Positions 1 to 8,508 of a stretch of 64,000 bases of DNA are shown piece by piece (the stretch's first letter is position 1; every line of letters starts with the position of its first letter). The position numbers were made by a program, and so were the translations under genes. This DNA is from Anoxybacillus tepidamans PS2 (GTDB lineage: Bacteria > Bacillota > Bacilli > Bacillales > Anoxybacillaceae). Location: the NCBI RefSeq assembly GCF_000620165.1, contig NZ_JHVN01000004.1, forward strand, positions 1 through 64,000, given 5' to 3'. Below the pieces are notes generated by a model. That model had not been told where the DNA came from. It did not search any database and was given only the letters and a program-made list of their open reading frames with translations.

Positions 1-240
1 ACAGGTAAATCGAACGGAACGAAACCCTTCTAGGTATTGGATCATGAGGATTTTTACCAAGATTAAAGGGTCGATGGAAGGACGGCCTGTGTTCATCGAG
101 TAAAACGGTTGGAGTAAGCGATACACATGATTCCAATCCATGAAACGATCGATTTGAACCAACACATGATTCGAATCGACCATGGACTCATACGCTCGAC
201 GGTTTTCTTGAATTTCTAAATTCGATCGGTAGGAATACAT
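1..240 (-). CDS. IS1182-family transposase, N-terminal part (cut by window edge)
   Basis: Eighty codons are visible from an ATG at 240 reading leftwards, without a stop. The protein starts MYSYRSNLEI and contains the block NTGRPSIDPLILVKILMIQY around residues 50-69, followed by LEGFRSVR. This 'GRPSIDP..L.K.L.IQYL.G.RS.R' pattern is the N-terminal DUF772-type segment of IS1182/IS5-like transposases. The DDE catalytic core would lie to the left of the window. A GAGGAG ribosome binding site lies about 9 bases before the ATG. Whether the element is intact cannot be judged here. Confidence 0.7.
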   Translation of the reverse strand, partial: MYSYRSNLEIQENRRAYESMVDSNHVLVQIDRFMDWNHVYRLLQPFYSMNTGRPSIDPLILVKILMIQYLEGFRSVRFTC

Positions 241-283
241 AGGGGAGCTCTCCTCATCGGTATTTCCTTCATATATATCATAA

Positions 284-316
284 AAAAACGATTTTGTCGT
301 TGACAAAATCGTTTTT
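284..316. repeat. Perfect 15-bp inverted repeat inside the IS end
   Basis: AAAAACGATTTTGTC at 284-298 is exactly mirrored by GACAAAATCGTTTTT at 302-316 with a GTT loop. The A and T runs at both ends make it terminator-like on either strand. It lies between the transposase start and the presumed IS tip, so it may shield the transposase from outside transcription. That function is inference. Confidence 0.6.
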
Positions 317-327
317 CAACAGTCTGT

Positions 328-358
328 AAAGCCCGAAATAAACGGGCTTTATTTTTTT
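328..358 (+). terminator. Intrinsic terminator of the upstream operon
   Basis: AAAGCCCG (328-335) pairs with CGGGCTTT (343-350) around an AAATAAA loop, followed by ATTTTTTT. This is a standard rho-independent terminator for + strand transcription. The gene it served lies left of the IS. The IS therefore seems to have inserted between that gene and its terminator. Confidence 0.75.
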
Positions 359-398
359 ATGAGTTTGCCGATATAAAAAATAGAAAGAGAAAGGAACG

Positions 399-1193
399 AT
401 GGAAGCGATGAAGCGTACGGTCAAAGAAATTGAACAATTGCTTGCAACGATCGATGACGCCAATCATCCTTTGTTGCAAGAAATGGCGCTTGATGAGCGA
501 AAAAGCGTACAGAAACTTGTTGCGCGCTGGCATAAGCAAAAAGAAGCGATGGAAAAAGAGCGCTATCAATGGGAGCAAATGCTAGAATACGAACGGCGAA
601 TTTATGGACAAGGCATTTCGTATATTGCTGGCGTTGATGAAGTGGGGCGCGGCCCGTTGGCTGGCCCAGTCGTTGCCGCCGCAGTCATTTTGCCAAAGGA
701 TTTTTATTTGCCTGGGTTGAACGACTCAAAAAAATTGTCGGAAGCAAAGCGGGAACAGCTGTTTGAGCATATTCAAGCGAATGCAGTTGCCATTGGAATC
801 GGTATTGTTTCCGCTCGGGAAATTGATGAACTTAACATTTATCAAGCGACGAAAAAAGCGATGGTACAGGCGATTCAAAGCCTTGTTTGCAAACCGGAGT
901 ATTTGTTGATTGATGCGATGGAACTGCCGCTTGATATTCCACAGCGAAGCATTATTAAAGGAGATGCGACAAGCGTTTCGATTGCGGCAAGCTCTGTCGT
1001 TGCCAAAGTAACGCGCGATCGTATGATGAAAGAGCTTGGGGCAAAATACCCGCAATACGGGTTTGAAAAACATATGGGGTACGGAACAGAGCAACATTTG
1101 CAAGCGATTCGCACGTATGGAGTGATCGAAGAACATCGCCGCTCGTTTGGCCCGGTGAAAGAAGCGCTGTTCGGACGCTATGAACATAAGTGA
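399..1193 (+). CDS. rnhB: Ribonuclease HII
   Basis: This enzyme cleaves the RNA strand of RNA-DNA hybrids and nicks at single ribonucleotides left in DNA. The 264-residue protein has the family hallmarks: [13 protein letters not shown] (D80, E81), [14 protein letters not shown] (D172), [14 protein letters not shown] (D206) and GYGT, which supply the four acidic metal-binding residues. The N-terminal extension of about 70 residues is typical of Bacillus RNase HII. The ATG at 399 follows AGAAAGGAAC; an ATG at 408 is an alternative. Its position before ylqG matches B. subtilis. Transcription probably starts between the terminator ending near 358 and the gene, but no clear promoter is seen. Confidence 0.95.
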   Translation: MEAMKRTVKEIEQLLATIDDANHPLLQEMALDERKSVQKLVARWHKQKEAMEKERYQWEQMLEYERRIYGQGISYIAGVDEVGRGPLAGPVVAAAVILPKDFYLPGLNDSKKLSEAKREQLFEHIQANAVAIGIGIVSAREIDELNIYQATKKAMVQAIQSLVCKPEYLLIDAMELPLDIPQRSIIKGDATSVSIAASSVVAKVTRDRMMKELGAKYPQYGFEKHMGYGTEQHLQAIRTYGVIEEHRRSFGPVKEALFGRYEHK

Positions 1194-1213
1194 CCCAAAT
1201 AAGGGGGAGAAAG

Positions 1214-2803
1214 ATGTCATCCATTCGACATATTAGCGGAGAGACGACCCGCCGCTTGGTAGAAGGCACTAAATCGATTCCGTTTCGCGATGGTCAAATT
1301 GTATATGGGAAAATCGAGAAAATCAGCGAGAACGGCTCGGCCATTGTAAAAATCGGAAATGAAACGCTAATTGCGGAGCTGCAAGCCTCGCTTCGTGAGG
1401 GAAGTAAGTATTGGTTCCAAGTCTCACTAGCAGCTGATAGGGTAAATCTAAAGCTTATAGAAAATTTGTATGCCGACAGCGGAGAAATAACGTTTGAGCA
1501 AACGGCGTTGCAATTGGCCAAACGCTGGGAACTTCCCGAAAAGGTGCAACCGCTTCTTCGTTTTTTGCTAGAAAAGCAAATTCCTGTTGTGAAGGAAGAG
1601 GTGATCCGAGCAGCCAAGTGGCTTACATCCACCGAGGATGCAGAAGTAAATTTGCGGGCGGTTCAGATGATGTATATAAACCGCCTGCCGTTAACTCATG
1701 AGACATTTTTGGCGATGAAATCGGTTCAAGAGCCGGCTCCGCTTGCACAGCAGCTACTAGAATTAAAGAATAGGCTAGCATCGCTTCCCGACGAAAAACA
1801 GTCAGAAGGAGTTCGGGCATTAATCACACAGTTGCGACGTATCATCGATTTTGAGAAAGTACCGTTTGTTTGGTTAAAAGATAGAAGCGAGCAAAGTAAT
1901 AAAGAAATTTTCGCGGAAGCTGAGCGGTTGGATGAACAAATACGCGCTCGCCGTGAAACGACGCCTCCCCTTTTTTCGCTCCGGCATGTTGACGAACAAA
2001 ATGAAAAACATCCATTGACTAACTCGATTTTACGCCCTGGGAACGAAATGCATCTTGATATAGCAAGTACAAGGGAGCAAATTGGCGCATCATTGTCCAT
2101 TTTAAATGAAGGGAAGGCGCTCGATGCAGCTTCTTATAAAGAACGGCACCCAGAGCGATTTCAACAGTTGGGAGAAGAAAACATAATTCCAGTAGCGGTC
2201 GCGCAACATATGAAAAAAATTGTTCAGTCGCTCGGTCTGCAATATGAGGCTGCGATTGAAAAAGCGATCAAGACAGGTGGAAATTTTGACTTAGGAGGGT
2301 TAAAGCCGCTCCTTTTGCTCGCTCAACGAGAAGTGCAAGATCGCGATTTAAACGAGCGAATCGAAATGCTCATTCATCGGCTGACTGGACAACAGTTGCT
2401 TTCCCATGAACAAGAACCCATTCAGCAAGTTTTTATGCAGCTGCCGCTTCGCTTTGATAGCGAGGTGACAGACGTGGTCGTTCATTGGCAAGGCAGAAAG
2501 CAAAAAAATGGGGAAATCGACCCAAATTATTGCCGTATTTTATTTTATTTGCAGCTTGAGGCGTTAAAAGAAACAGCGCTAGATGTGCGCATCCAAAATC
2601 GTATCATTCACATCACGTTGTTTAATGAGACGCCGCAGTTGGAAATGCTTGTGCCGCTCATGCAGCCGCTACTGAAGGAACGGCTCGAAGCGTGCGGCTA
2701 CATGTTATCGGGCATAAAAGTGGTCGCAGCAAAAAATAATCCAAAAAAAGATGTGTTTTCTCACGTGTTAACGAACCATTCGGGGGTAGACTATCGAATA
2801 TGA
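1214..2803 (+). CDS. ylqG: YlqG: uncharacterised protein with FliK-like C-terminal region
   Basis: The protein has 529 residues and corresponds by position and size to B. subtilis YlqG, whose function is not established. The ATG at 1214 follows AAGGGGGAGA; an upstream GTG at 1190 overlaps rnhB and has no ribosome binding site. The N-terminal 100 residues look like a small beta domain, followed by charged helical sequence. The last 120 residues (from about 410) contain QLPLRFDSEVTDVVVHWQG, a hydrophobic strand pattern, and a closing LKERLEACGYMLSGIKV. This resembles the C-terminal domain of flagellar hook-length proteins (FliK). The gene overlaps ylqH by 4 bases, so the two are translationally coupled. 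The FliK relation is inference from pattern only. Confidence 0.75.
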   Translation: MSSIRHISGETTRRLVEGTKSIPFRDGQIVYGKIEKISENGSAIVKIGNETLIAELQASLREGSKYWFQVSLAADRVNLKLIENLYADSGEITFEQTALQLAKRWELPEKVQPLLRFLLEKQIPVVKEEVIRAAKWLTSTEDAEVNLRAVQMMYINRLPLTHETFLAMKSVQEPAPLAQQLLELKNRLASLPDEKQSEGVRALITQLRRIIDFEKVPFVWLKDRSEQSNKEIFAEAERLDEQIRARRETTPPLFSLRHVDEQNEKHPLTNSILRPGNEMHLDIASTREQIGASLSILNEGKALDAASYKERHPERFQQLGEENIIPVAVAQHMKKIVQSLGLQYEAAIEKAIKTGGNFDLGGLKPLLLLAQREVQDRDLNERIEMLIHRLTGQQLLSHEQEPIQQVFMQLPLRFDSEVTDVVVHWQGRKQKNGEIDPNYCRILFYLQLEALKETALDVRIQNRIIHITLFNETPQLEMLVPLMQPLLKERLEACGYMLSGIKVVAAKNNPKKDVFSHVLTNHSGVDYRI

Positions 2804-3078
2804 AAGAGAAAAAAGTGAAGGAAGCCGTTGCTCTAACGTATCGAGCGCACGAACATGAGGCGCCTGTTGTCATCGCTAAAGGGAAGGGAAAAGTAGCAGA
2901 AAATTTAATTGCGGTTGCTAAGGAACATCATATTCCGATTCAAGAAGATCCGTCGCTTGTCCAATTGCTAAGCGAGATCGAGGTGAATGAAGCGATCCCC
3001 GAGCAACTGTATCAAGTTGTGGCAGAGTTGTTTGCTTTTGTTTATCAAATGGATCGCAAACTAGCTAAGAAAAAATAA
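2800..3078 (+). CDS. ylqH: YlqH: FlhB C-terminal-domain-like protein
   Basis: This 92-residue protein aligns along its whole length with the end of FlhB encoded at 28970-30052 in this window. Shared blocks include EAPVVIAKG versus EAPIVVAKG, LAKEH/VAKEH, and EAIPEQLYQVVAELFAFVY versus DAIPEQFFKAVAEILAYVY. It starts just where the FlhB fragment produced by self-cleavage begins, and it lacks the NPTH cleavage motif and all membrane segments. Such stand-alone FlhB-like proteins are known (FhlB/YlqH group), with roles in some species in flagellar export switching. The start overlaps the ylqG stop (ATGA). A weak hairpin (GAGC/GCTC, 3099-3112) followed by T residues comes after the gene. Confidence 0.88.
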   Translation: MKEKKVKEAVALTYRAHEHEAPVVIAKGKGKVAENLIAVAKEHHIPIQEDPSLVQLLSEIEVNEAIPEQLYQVVAELFAFVYQMDRKLAKKK

Positions 3079-3154
3079 CGATTTGCTTTCGACAAAATGA
3101 GCGGAATAGCTCTTCTTTTTTTGGTGAGAATTTTTTCATTTTATGTCGAAACGG

Positions 3155-3182
3155 TAGACAATATGGAAAGTAACATTATACA
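3155..3182 (+). promoter_or_regulatory. Probable sigma-A promoter of sucCD
   Basis: TAGACA (3155-3160) and TATACA (3177-3182) are separated by 16 bases, about 46 bases before the sucC start. Each hexamer differs from consensus at one or two positions. It is the best promoter candidate in the 150-base gap after ylqH. Confidence 0.5.
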
Positions 3183-3183
3183 A

Positions 3184-3197
3184 TGAAAGCGCTAGTA
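3184..3197 (+). promoter_or_regulatory. cre box (CcpA operator) in front of sucC
   Basis: TGAAAGCGCTAGTA matches the consensus TGWAARCGYTWNCW at 13 of 14 positions. It begins just downstream of the proposed -10 element, so it covers the transcription start. A CcpA repressor bound there would block initiation during growth on preferred sugars, which suits a TCA-cycle operon. Function is inferred from the match and position. Confidence 0.6.
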
Positions 3198-3228
3198 CTT
3201 TTATCTTTTATACATAGGAGGATGGGAT

Positions 3229-4389
3229 ATGAATATTCATGAGTATCAAGGCAAAGAGATCCTCAGAAGCTATGGGGTTGCCGTGCCGAACGGACGCGTA
3301 GCGTTTACTGTTGAAGAAGCTGTTGAAGCGGCGAAAGAATTAGGAAGCTCCGTTTGCGTCGTAAAAGCGCAAATCCACGCTGGCGGACGCGGAAAAGCCG
3401 GAGGGGTAAAAGTCGCGAAAAGCTTGGATGAAGTTCGTACATACGCAAGCGAACTGTTAGGAAAAGTACTTGTCACGCATCAAACAGGTCCTGAAGGAAA
3501 AGAAGTGAAGCGCCTTTTAATCGAAGAAGGCTGCGACATTAAAAAAGAATATTACATCGGTTTAGTGTTAGACCGCGCGACTTCCCGCGTTGTATTAATG
3601 GGCTCTGAAGAGGGCGGTACGGAGATTGAAGAAGTGGCGGCAAAAACACCGGAGAAAATTTTTAAAGAATACATCGATCCAGCGGTCGGATTGCAAGCGT
3701 TCCAAGCGCGTCGTTTAGCATTTAACATCAACATTCCGAAAGAGCTTATCAATCAAGCAGTGAAGTTTATGATGGGCTTATATCAAGTATTCGTTGAAAA
3801 AGACTGCTCCATCGCGGAAATCAACCCGCTTGTTGTCACTGGAGACGGCAAAGTCATGGCGCTTGATGCGAAGTTAAACTTTGATTCTAACGCGCTTTAT
3901 CGCCACTCCGATGTGCTTGAATATCGCGACTTGGACGAAGAAGATCCAAAAGAAGTGGAAGCATCGAAATTTGATTTGAACTACATTGCGTTAGACGGCA
4001 ACATCGGCTGCATGGTGAACGGCGCTGGTCTTGCGATGGCAACGATGGACATCATTAAATATTACGGCGGCGAACCGGCGAACTTCTTAGATGTCGGCGG
4101 CGGCGCAACGACAGAAAAAGTAACAGAAGCGTTCAAAATCATCTTGTCCGACCCGAAAGTAAAAGGCATTTTTGTCAACATCTTCGGCGGCATTATGAAA
4201 TGCGACGTCATTGCGACGGGAATCGTTGAAGCAACAAAACAAGTTGGCTTGTCACTTCCGCTTGTTGTTCGTCTAGAAGGAACGAACGTCGAGTTAGGAA
4301 AGAAAATTTTAGAAGAGTCGGGCTTGAATATTACAGCGGCTGAATCGATGGCAGACGGCGCACAAAAAATCGTAGAATTAGTACGTTAA
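3229..4389 (+). CDS. sucC: Succinyl-CoA synthetase (ADP-forming), beta subunit
   Basis: This subunit binds the nucleotide and partners with SucD to interconvert succinyl-CoA and succinate with substrate-level phosphorylation in the TCA cycle. The 386-residue length is standard. The N-terminal half is an ATP-grasp fold ([33 protein letters not shown] near residues 46-61). The C-terminal half is the CoA-ligase domain, with [18 protein letters not shown] and FLDVGGGA. A strong ribosome binding site (AGGAGG) precedes the ATG. It is followed 17 bases later by sucD. Confidence 0.97.
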   Translation: MNIHEYQGKEILRSYGVAVPNGRVAFTVEEAVEAAKELGSSVCVVKAQIHAGGRGKAGGVKVAKSLDEVRTYASELLGKVLVTHQTGPEGKEVKRLLIEEGCDIKKEYYIGLVLDRATSRVVLMGSEEGGTEIEEVAAKTPEKIFKEYIDPAVGLQAFQARRLAFNINIPKELINQAVKFMMGLYQVFVEKDCSIAEINPLVVTGDGKVMALDAKLNFDSNALYRHSDVLEYRDLDEEDPKEVEASKFDLNYIALDGNIGCMVNGAGLAMATMDIIKYYGGEPANFLDVGGGATTEKVTEAFKIILSDPKVKGIFVNIFGGIMKCDVIATGIVEATKQVGLSLPLVVRLEGTNVELGKKILEESGLNITAAESMADGAQKIVELVR

Positions 4390-4406
4390 GAAGGCGAGGG
4401 AGAAGA

Positions 4407-5309
4407 ATGAGCGTTTTTGTTAATAAAGATACAAAAGTGATTGTGCAAGGGATTACAGGTTCGCAAGGATTATTCCATACAAAACAAATGCTTGAATACG
4501 GCACGAAAATCGTCGGCGGTGTGACACCTGGAAAAGGCGGCACAGAGGTAGAAGGCGTTCCGGTATTTAACACAGTTTCTGAAGCGGTTGCGAAAACAGG
4601 AGCAAATGCGTCTGTTATTTACGTTCCACCTGCATTTGCGGCAGAAGCAATTATGGAAGCAGTAGATGCGGAGTTAGACCTTGTTGTCTGCATCACGGAA
4701 GGCATTCCTGTTTTAGACATGGTGAAAGTGAAGCGCTACATGGAAGGCAAGAAAACGCGCTTAATCGGGCCAAACTGCCCAGGCGTCATCACACCAGAAG
4801 AGTGCAAAATCGGCATTATGCCTGGATATATTCATAAAAAAGGCCATGTTGGCATCGTATCTCGTTCTGGTACGTTAACATACGAAGCGGTACATCAGTT
4901 AACGCAAGCAGGAATTGGACAATCGACAGCAGTTGGTATCGGCGGCGACCCTGTCAACGGTACGAACTTCATTGACGTGTTAAAAGCGTTCAATGAAGAT
5001 GAAGAAACATATGCTGTCATTATGATCGGTGAAATCGGCGGTACAGCAGAAGAAGAAGCGGCTGAATGGGTGAAAGCGAACATGAAAAAGCCGGTCGTCG
5101 GCTTCATCGGCGGTCAAACAGCGCCTCCTGGAAAGCGTATGGGACATGCTGGTGCGATCATTTCCGGAGGTAAAGGAACAGCAGCGGAAAAAATTAAGAA
5201 AATGAATGAGTGTGGCATTAAAGTAGCGGAAACGCCTGCTGTCATCGGCGAAACATTAATTGCAGTGCTAAAAGAGCAAGGTCTTTACGAAAAATGTAAA
5301 ACACATTAA
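4407..5309 (+). CDS. sucD: Succinyl-CoA synthetase (ADP-forming), alpha subunit
   Basis: The alpha subunit carries the phosphohistidine intermediate and the CoA site. The 300-residue protein has the Rossmann CoA-binding start ([11 protein letters not shown]), [10 protein letters not shown], and [10 protein letters not shown] with the active-site histidine at H247. Lengths and motifs are complete. It is co-transcribed with sucC and ends in a strong terminator, so the pair is a two-gene operon. Confidence 0.97.
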   Translation: MSVFVNKDTKVIVQGITGSQGLFHTKQMLEYGTKIVGGVTPGKGGTEVEGVPVFNTVSEAVAKTGANASVIYVPPAFAAEAIMEAVDAELDLVVCITEGIPVLDMVKVKRYMEGKKTRLIGPNCPGVITPEECKIGIMPGYIHKKGHVGIVSRSGTLTYEAVHQLTQAGIGQSTAVGIGGDPVNGTNFIDVLKAFNEDEETYAVIMIGEIGGTAEEEAAEWVKANMKKPVVGFIGGQTAPPGKRMGHAGAIISGGKGTAAEKIKKMNECGIKVAETPAVIGETLIAVLKEQGLYEKCKTH

Positions 5310-5313
5310 TCGC

Positions 5314-5357
5314 AAAGGTCCCGCATCGGAGCGTATTCCGCTTAGTGCGGGACCTTT
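5314..5357 (+). terminator. Intrinsic terminator after sucD
   Basis: AAAGGTCCCGCA (5314-5325) pairs with TGCGGGACCTTTT (5345-5357) and ends in four T residues. The 19-base loop can form a small inner CGGA/TCCG hairpin. It isolates sucCD from dprA. Confidence 0.85.
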
Positions 5358-5388
5358 TGACTATATTATTAAAGAAAGGAGAGATTAC

Positions 5389-6273
5389 ATGTACTCTTCG
5401 CCTCAAGAGCGCCTCGTCCATCTCCACCATTGCCGCGGCGTCAACTGGAAAATCATTAGCCGATTATTGAAAATCGATCCATCGCTTTCCTCTATTTTTT
5501 CTCTCCCTTATACATCTGTTGCTTCGATGTTGTCGATTTCCCTCGAACAATATTCTTTGTTTTTCCAAGATTTACATTCCATTGATATTCAAAGTATGAT
5601 AAAAACATATAGGGATAAAAATATTCATACCATTACTATTTTTGATGAGAACTATCCGAAATGGTTAAAGCACATTTTTGAGCCGCCATGGGTGCTATAT
5701 GTGAAGGGAAACGTTGAGGTGCTTTCAGCGCATAAAATGATCAGCATCGTTGGCACGAGACAGCCGACAAAAGAGGGAATTCGTGCGCTTCATGTTTTAG
5801 TGCCCCCGCTCGTTCAGCATGGCTGGGTGATCGTTAGCGGCCTTGCTTTAGGCATTGATGCCGCAGCTCACAAGACAGCGATGGAGTGCGGTGGAAAAAC
5901 AATTGCGGTCATTGCCGGGGGAATAGATCATATTTATCCCCCGAAAAATCGCATGTTAGCCGAACAATTAATGAGTGAGCATCTAGTTGTTTCGGAATAC
6001 CCACCACATACGAAACCGAAAAAATGGCAATTTCCGTTGCGTAACCGCATCATTAGCGGATTATCGCTTGGAACGGTTGTCATTCAAGCAAAAGAAAAAA
6101 GCGGCTCCCTTATTACCGCTTCCCTTGCGTTAGAACAGGGAAGAGAGGTGTTTGCGGTGCCCGGTTCGATTTTTCTAGAGCAATCGAACGGAACGAATAG
6201 GCTTATTCAACAGGGAGCAAAACTTGTGTGTTCAGCGCAAGACATTCTAGACGAATTCGCTTATTTTTTTTAG
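5389..6273 (+). CDS. dprA: DNA processing protein DprA (Smf)
   Basis: DprA loads RecA on incoming single-stranded DNA during natural transformation. The 294-residue protein has the Rossmann-like core: ISIVGTRQPT near residue 118, VSGLALGIDAAAHKTAM near 150, AVIAGGIDHIYPPKN and LRNRIISGLS, ending with EQGREVFAVPGS and a segment of the GTNRLIQQGA type. No C-terminal winged-helix domain follows, as in B. subtilis DprA of similar size. The ATG follows GAAAGGAGAG. The gene lies between two terminated or promoter-bearing gaps, so it may be transcribed alone. Confidence 0.93.
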   Translation: MYSSPQERLVHLHHCRGVNWKIISRLLKIDPSLSSIFSLPYTSVASMLSISLEQYSLFFQDLHSIDIQSMIKTYRDKNIHTITIFDENYPKWLKHIFEPPWVLYVKGNVEVLSAHKMISIVGTRQPTKEGIRALHVLVPPLVQHGWVIVSGLALGIDAAAHKTAMECGGKTIAVIAGGIDHIYPPKNRMLAEQLMSEHLVVSEYPPHTKPKKWQFPLRNRIISGLSLGTVVIQAKEKSGSLITASLALEQGREVFAVPGSIFLEQSNGTNRLIQQGAKLVCSAQDILDEFAYFF

Positions 6274-6299
6274 TAAGTTAAAAATTTTTCACATCATGT

Positions 6300-6332
6300 T
6301 TGACAAATGTCATAAGAATCATTAATAATAAT
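6300..6332 (+). promoter_or_regulatory. Possible sigma-A promoter for topA
   Basis: TTGACA (6300-6305) is a perfect -35 element. After 17 bases comes a TAATAATAAT run, so the -10 hexamer is only approximate. It sits 38 bases before the topA start, in an AT-rich gap after dprA. Confidence 0.45.
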
Positions 6333-6369
6333 GAAGATTTTAAATTTACCTCTTAAGGGAGGAAAAGGT

Positions 6370-8445
6370 ATGTCGGATTATCTCGTTATCGTTGAATCAC
6401 CAGCGAAAGCAAAAACGATTGAACGATATCTCGGAAAGAAATATAAAGTAAAAGCTTCAATGGGACATATTCGTGATTTGCCGAAAAGCCAAATGGGCGT
6501 TGACATAGATAACGGTTATGAGCCAAAATATATTACGATTCGCGGAAAAGGACCGGTCATCAAAGAGCTGAAAACAGCGGCGAAAAAAGCAAAGAAAGTA
6601 TTTTTAGCTGCCGACCCCGACCGTGAAGGAGAGGCGATCGCGTGGCATTTGGCACACATGCTTGAACTTGATATTGATTCTGATTGCCGTGTTGTATTTA
6701 ACGAAATTACGAAAGACGCTATTCGCGAGTCGTTTGAGCATCCTCGTGCCATTAATATGCATTTGGTGGATGCGCAACAGGCGCGCCGCGTGCTTGACAG
6801 ACTGGTAGGATATAATATTAGCCCGCTTCTTTGGAAAAAAGTAAAAAAGGGATTAAGCGCGGGGCGAGTGCAGTCCGTGGCGCTTAGACTCATTATTGAC
6901 CGGGAAAAGGAAATCAAAGAATTTCAACCGGAAGAATATTGGTCGATCCAAGCGGAGTTTATAAAGCAAAATGAAGCATTCACCGCCTTTTTTTACGGAA
7001 TGGATGGACAAAGGATGGATTTAAAAAACGAAGGCGAAGTAAAGGCGGTATTACAACGCATAAAAGGTCACTCTTTTAAGGTACAGTCTGTAACGAGAAA
7101 AGAGCGGAAACGAAACCCTGTACCGCCGTTTACGACATCTTCTCTGCAACAGGAAGCGGCACGCAAGTTGAATTTCCGTACAAAAAAGACGATGATGCTC
7201 GCACAGCAGCTATATGAAGGCATTGACCTTGGAAGTGAAGGGACGGTTGGTTTAATTACATACATGCGTACAGACTCGACACGAGTGTCGGCAACTGCAC
7301 AAAATGAAGCGCTTTCATATATAGAAGTGTCATTTGGGAAAGAGTATATCGCGCAAGAAAAACGCAAGGAAAAGAAAAACAACAATGCTCAAGATGCGCA
7401 TGAAGCGATTCGGCCAACATCGGTGTTTCGCGATCCAAACTCAGTCAAACCGTATTTAAGCCGCGACCAGTATCGACTTTATAAGCTAATTTGGGAGCGC
7501 TTTGTTGCAAGTCAAATGGCGCCTGCGCTTCTCGATACAATGAGTGTCGATTTGGAAAACGAGGGGGTTATCTTTCGCGCAAGCGGTTCGAAGGTGAAAT
7601 TCGCTGGCTTTATGAAAGTATATGTCGAAGGCACAGACGACCAAACTGATGAGCAGAATCATTTGCTTCCTGAATTGGAAGAGGAAGAAACGGTCATCGG
7701 TAAAGATATTGAACCGAAGCAGCATTTTACACAGCCGCCTCCGCGCTATACGGAAGCGCGATTAGTCAAAACATTAGAGGAGCTTGGAATCGGTCGCCCT
7801 TCAACATATGCTCCGACGCTTGATACGATTCAAAAACGAAATTATGTGACACTGGAAAATAAACGCTTTGTTCCGACGGAGCTCGGAGAAATTATCATCG
7901 AATTAATGCTTGAGTTTTTCCCAGAAATTTTGGATGTTGAATTCACGGCAAAAATGGAGAAAAGTTTAGATGAAATTGAAGAGGGAAAAGTTGATTGGGT
8001 CGAAGTGATTGACGAGTTTTATCGCGGGTTCGAAAAAAGTTTGCAAATTGCCGAAAAAGAAATGAAGGAAGTAGAGATTAAGGATGAACCAGCGGGCATC
8101 GATTGCGAAGAATGTGGAAGTCCGATGGTTTATAAAATGGGCCGGTTCGGAAAGTTTGTCGCATGTTCCAACTTTCCTGCTTGCCGTCATACGAAACCGA
8201 TTCTGAAAGAAATTGGCGTAAAATGCCCGCAATGTCACGAAGGAAATATTGTGGAGCGAAGCAGCAAGAAAAAGCGCTTGTTTTATGGATGTGACCGTTT
8301 TCCAGATTGTGATTTTATGTCATGGGATAAGCCGCTTTCACGTTCATGTCCGAAATGCAAAGGCTTATTAGTAGAGAAAAAGCTGAAAAAAGGTATGCAA
8401 GTTCAATGTATAAAATGTGACTACGAAGAAGAACCGCAATCATAA
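6370..8445 (+). CDS. topA: DNA topoisomerase I
   Basis: This type IA topoisomerase relaxes negative supercoils through a covalent 5'-phosphotyrosine. The 691-residue protein starts at the ATG at 6370, which follows AAGGGAGGAAAAGG; an in-frame ATG at 6331 lacks a ribosome binding site. The Toprim domain ([19 protein letters not shown], then [14 protein letters not shown]) is N-terminal. The catalytic tyrosine is Y298 in [11 protein letters not shown]. Three C-terminal zinc-ribbon repeats follow: CEECGSP...CSNFPAC, CPQCHEG...CDRFPDC and CPKCKG...CIKC. All key residues are present. Confidence 0.97.
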   Translation: MSDYLVIVESPAKAKTIERYLGKKYKVKASMGHIRDLPKSQMGVDIDNGYEPKYITIRGKGPVIKELKTAAKKAKKVFLAADPDREGEAIAWHLAHMLELDIDSDCRVVFNEITKDAIRESFEHPRAINMHLVDAQQARRVLDRLVGYNISPLLWKKVKKGLSAGRVQSVALRLIIDREKEIKEFQPEEYWSIQAEFIKQNEAFTAFFYGMDGQRMDLKNEGEVKAVLQRIKGHSFKVQSVTRKERKRNPVPPFTTSSLQQEAARKLNFRTKKTMMLAQQLYEGIDLGSEGTVGLITYMRTDSTRVSATAQNEALSYIEVSFGKEYIAQEKRKEKKNNNAQDAHEAIRPTSVFRDPNSVKPYLSRDQYRLYKLIWERFVASQMAPALLDTMSVDLENEGVIFRASGSKVKFAGFMKVYVEGTDDQTDEQNHLLPELEEEETVIGKDIEPKQHFTQPPPRYTEARLVKTLEELGIGRPSTYAPTLDTIQKRNYVTLENKRFVPTELGEIIIELMLEFFPEILDVEFTAKMEKSLDEIEEGKVDWVEVIDEFYRGFEKSLQIAEKEMKEVEIKDEPAGIDCEECGSPMVYKMGRFGKFVACSNFPACRHTKPILKEIGVKCPQCHEGNIVERSSKKKRLFYGCDRFPDCDFMSWDKPLSRSCPKCKGLLVEKKLKKGMQVQCIKCDYEEEPQS

Positions 8446-8447
8446 TG

Positions 8448-8480
8448 ATCGGTGGGCGACCGTTAGTCCTCACCGATTTT
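8448..8480 (+). terminator. Weak terminator-like hairpin after topA
   Basis: ATCGGTG (8448-8454) pairs with CACCGAT (8471-8477), extendable by two pairs, followed by only three T residues after the stem. It may reduce but not stop transcription into trmFO. Confidence 0.5.
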
Positions 8481-8508
8481 GTGCGCAATAACTAAGGAGG
8501 AATGAATC

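Larger units (their letters stand above)
1..326 (-). mobile_element. Left-truncated insertion sequence, IS1182-like
   Basis: The minus strand carries the start of a transposase running off the left edge. Beyond its start codon lies an AT-rich stretch, a perfect 15-bp inverted repeat (284-298 with 302-316, loop GTT) and then the sequence CAACAGTCTG (317-326). That sequence resembles the outer terminal repeat of IS1182-type elements as I remember it, so I put the IS boundary near 326. The boundary and the family are inference, because the other end lies outside the window. The element sits between the rnhB operon and whatever precedes it, which is rbgA in B. subtilis. Confidence 0.6.

Noticed and set aside
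367-374. Exact sigma-D -10 octamer GCCGATAT in front of rnhB-ylqGH
   Set aside because: No TAAA lies 14-16 bases upstream, and the same octamer also occurs by chance inside coding sequence here (fliH, cheD, polC, pnp).
726-1220. 164-codon minus-strand frame over rnhB
   Set aside because: Antisense of a well-conserved gene; no ribosome binding site or recognisable product.
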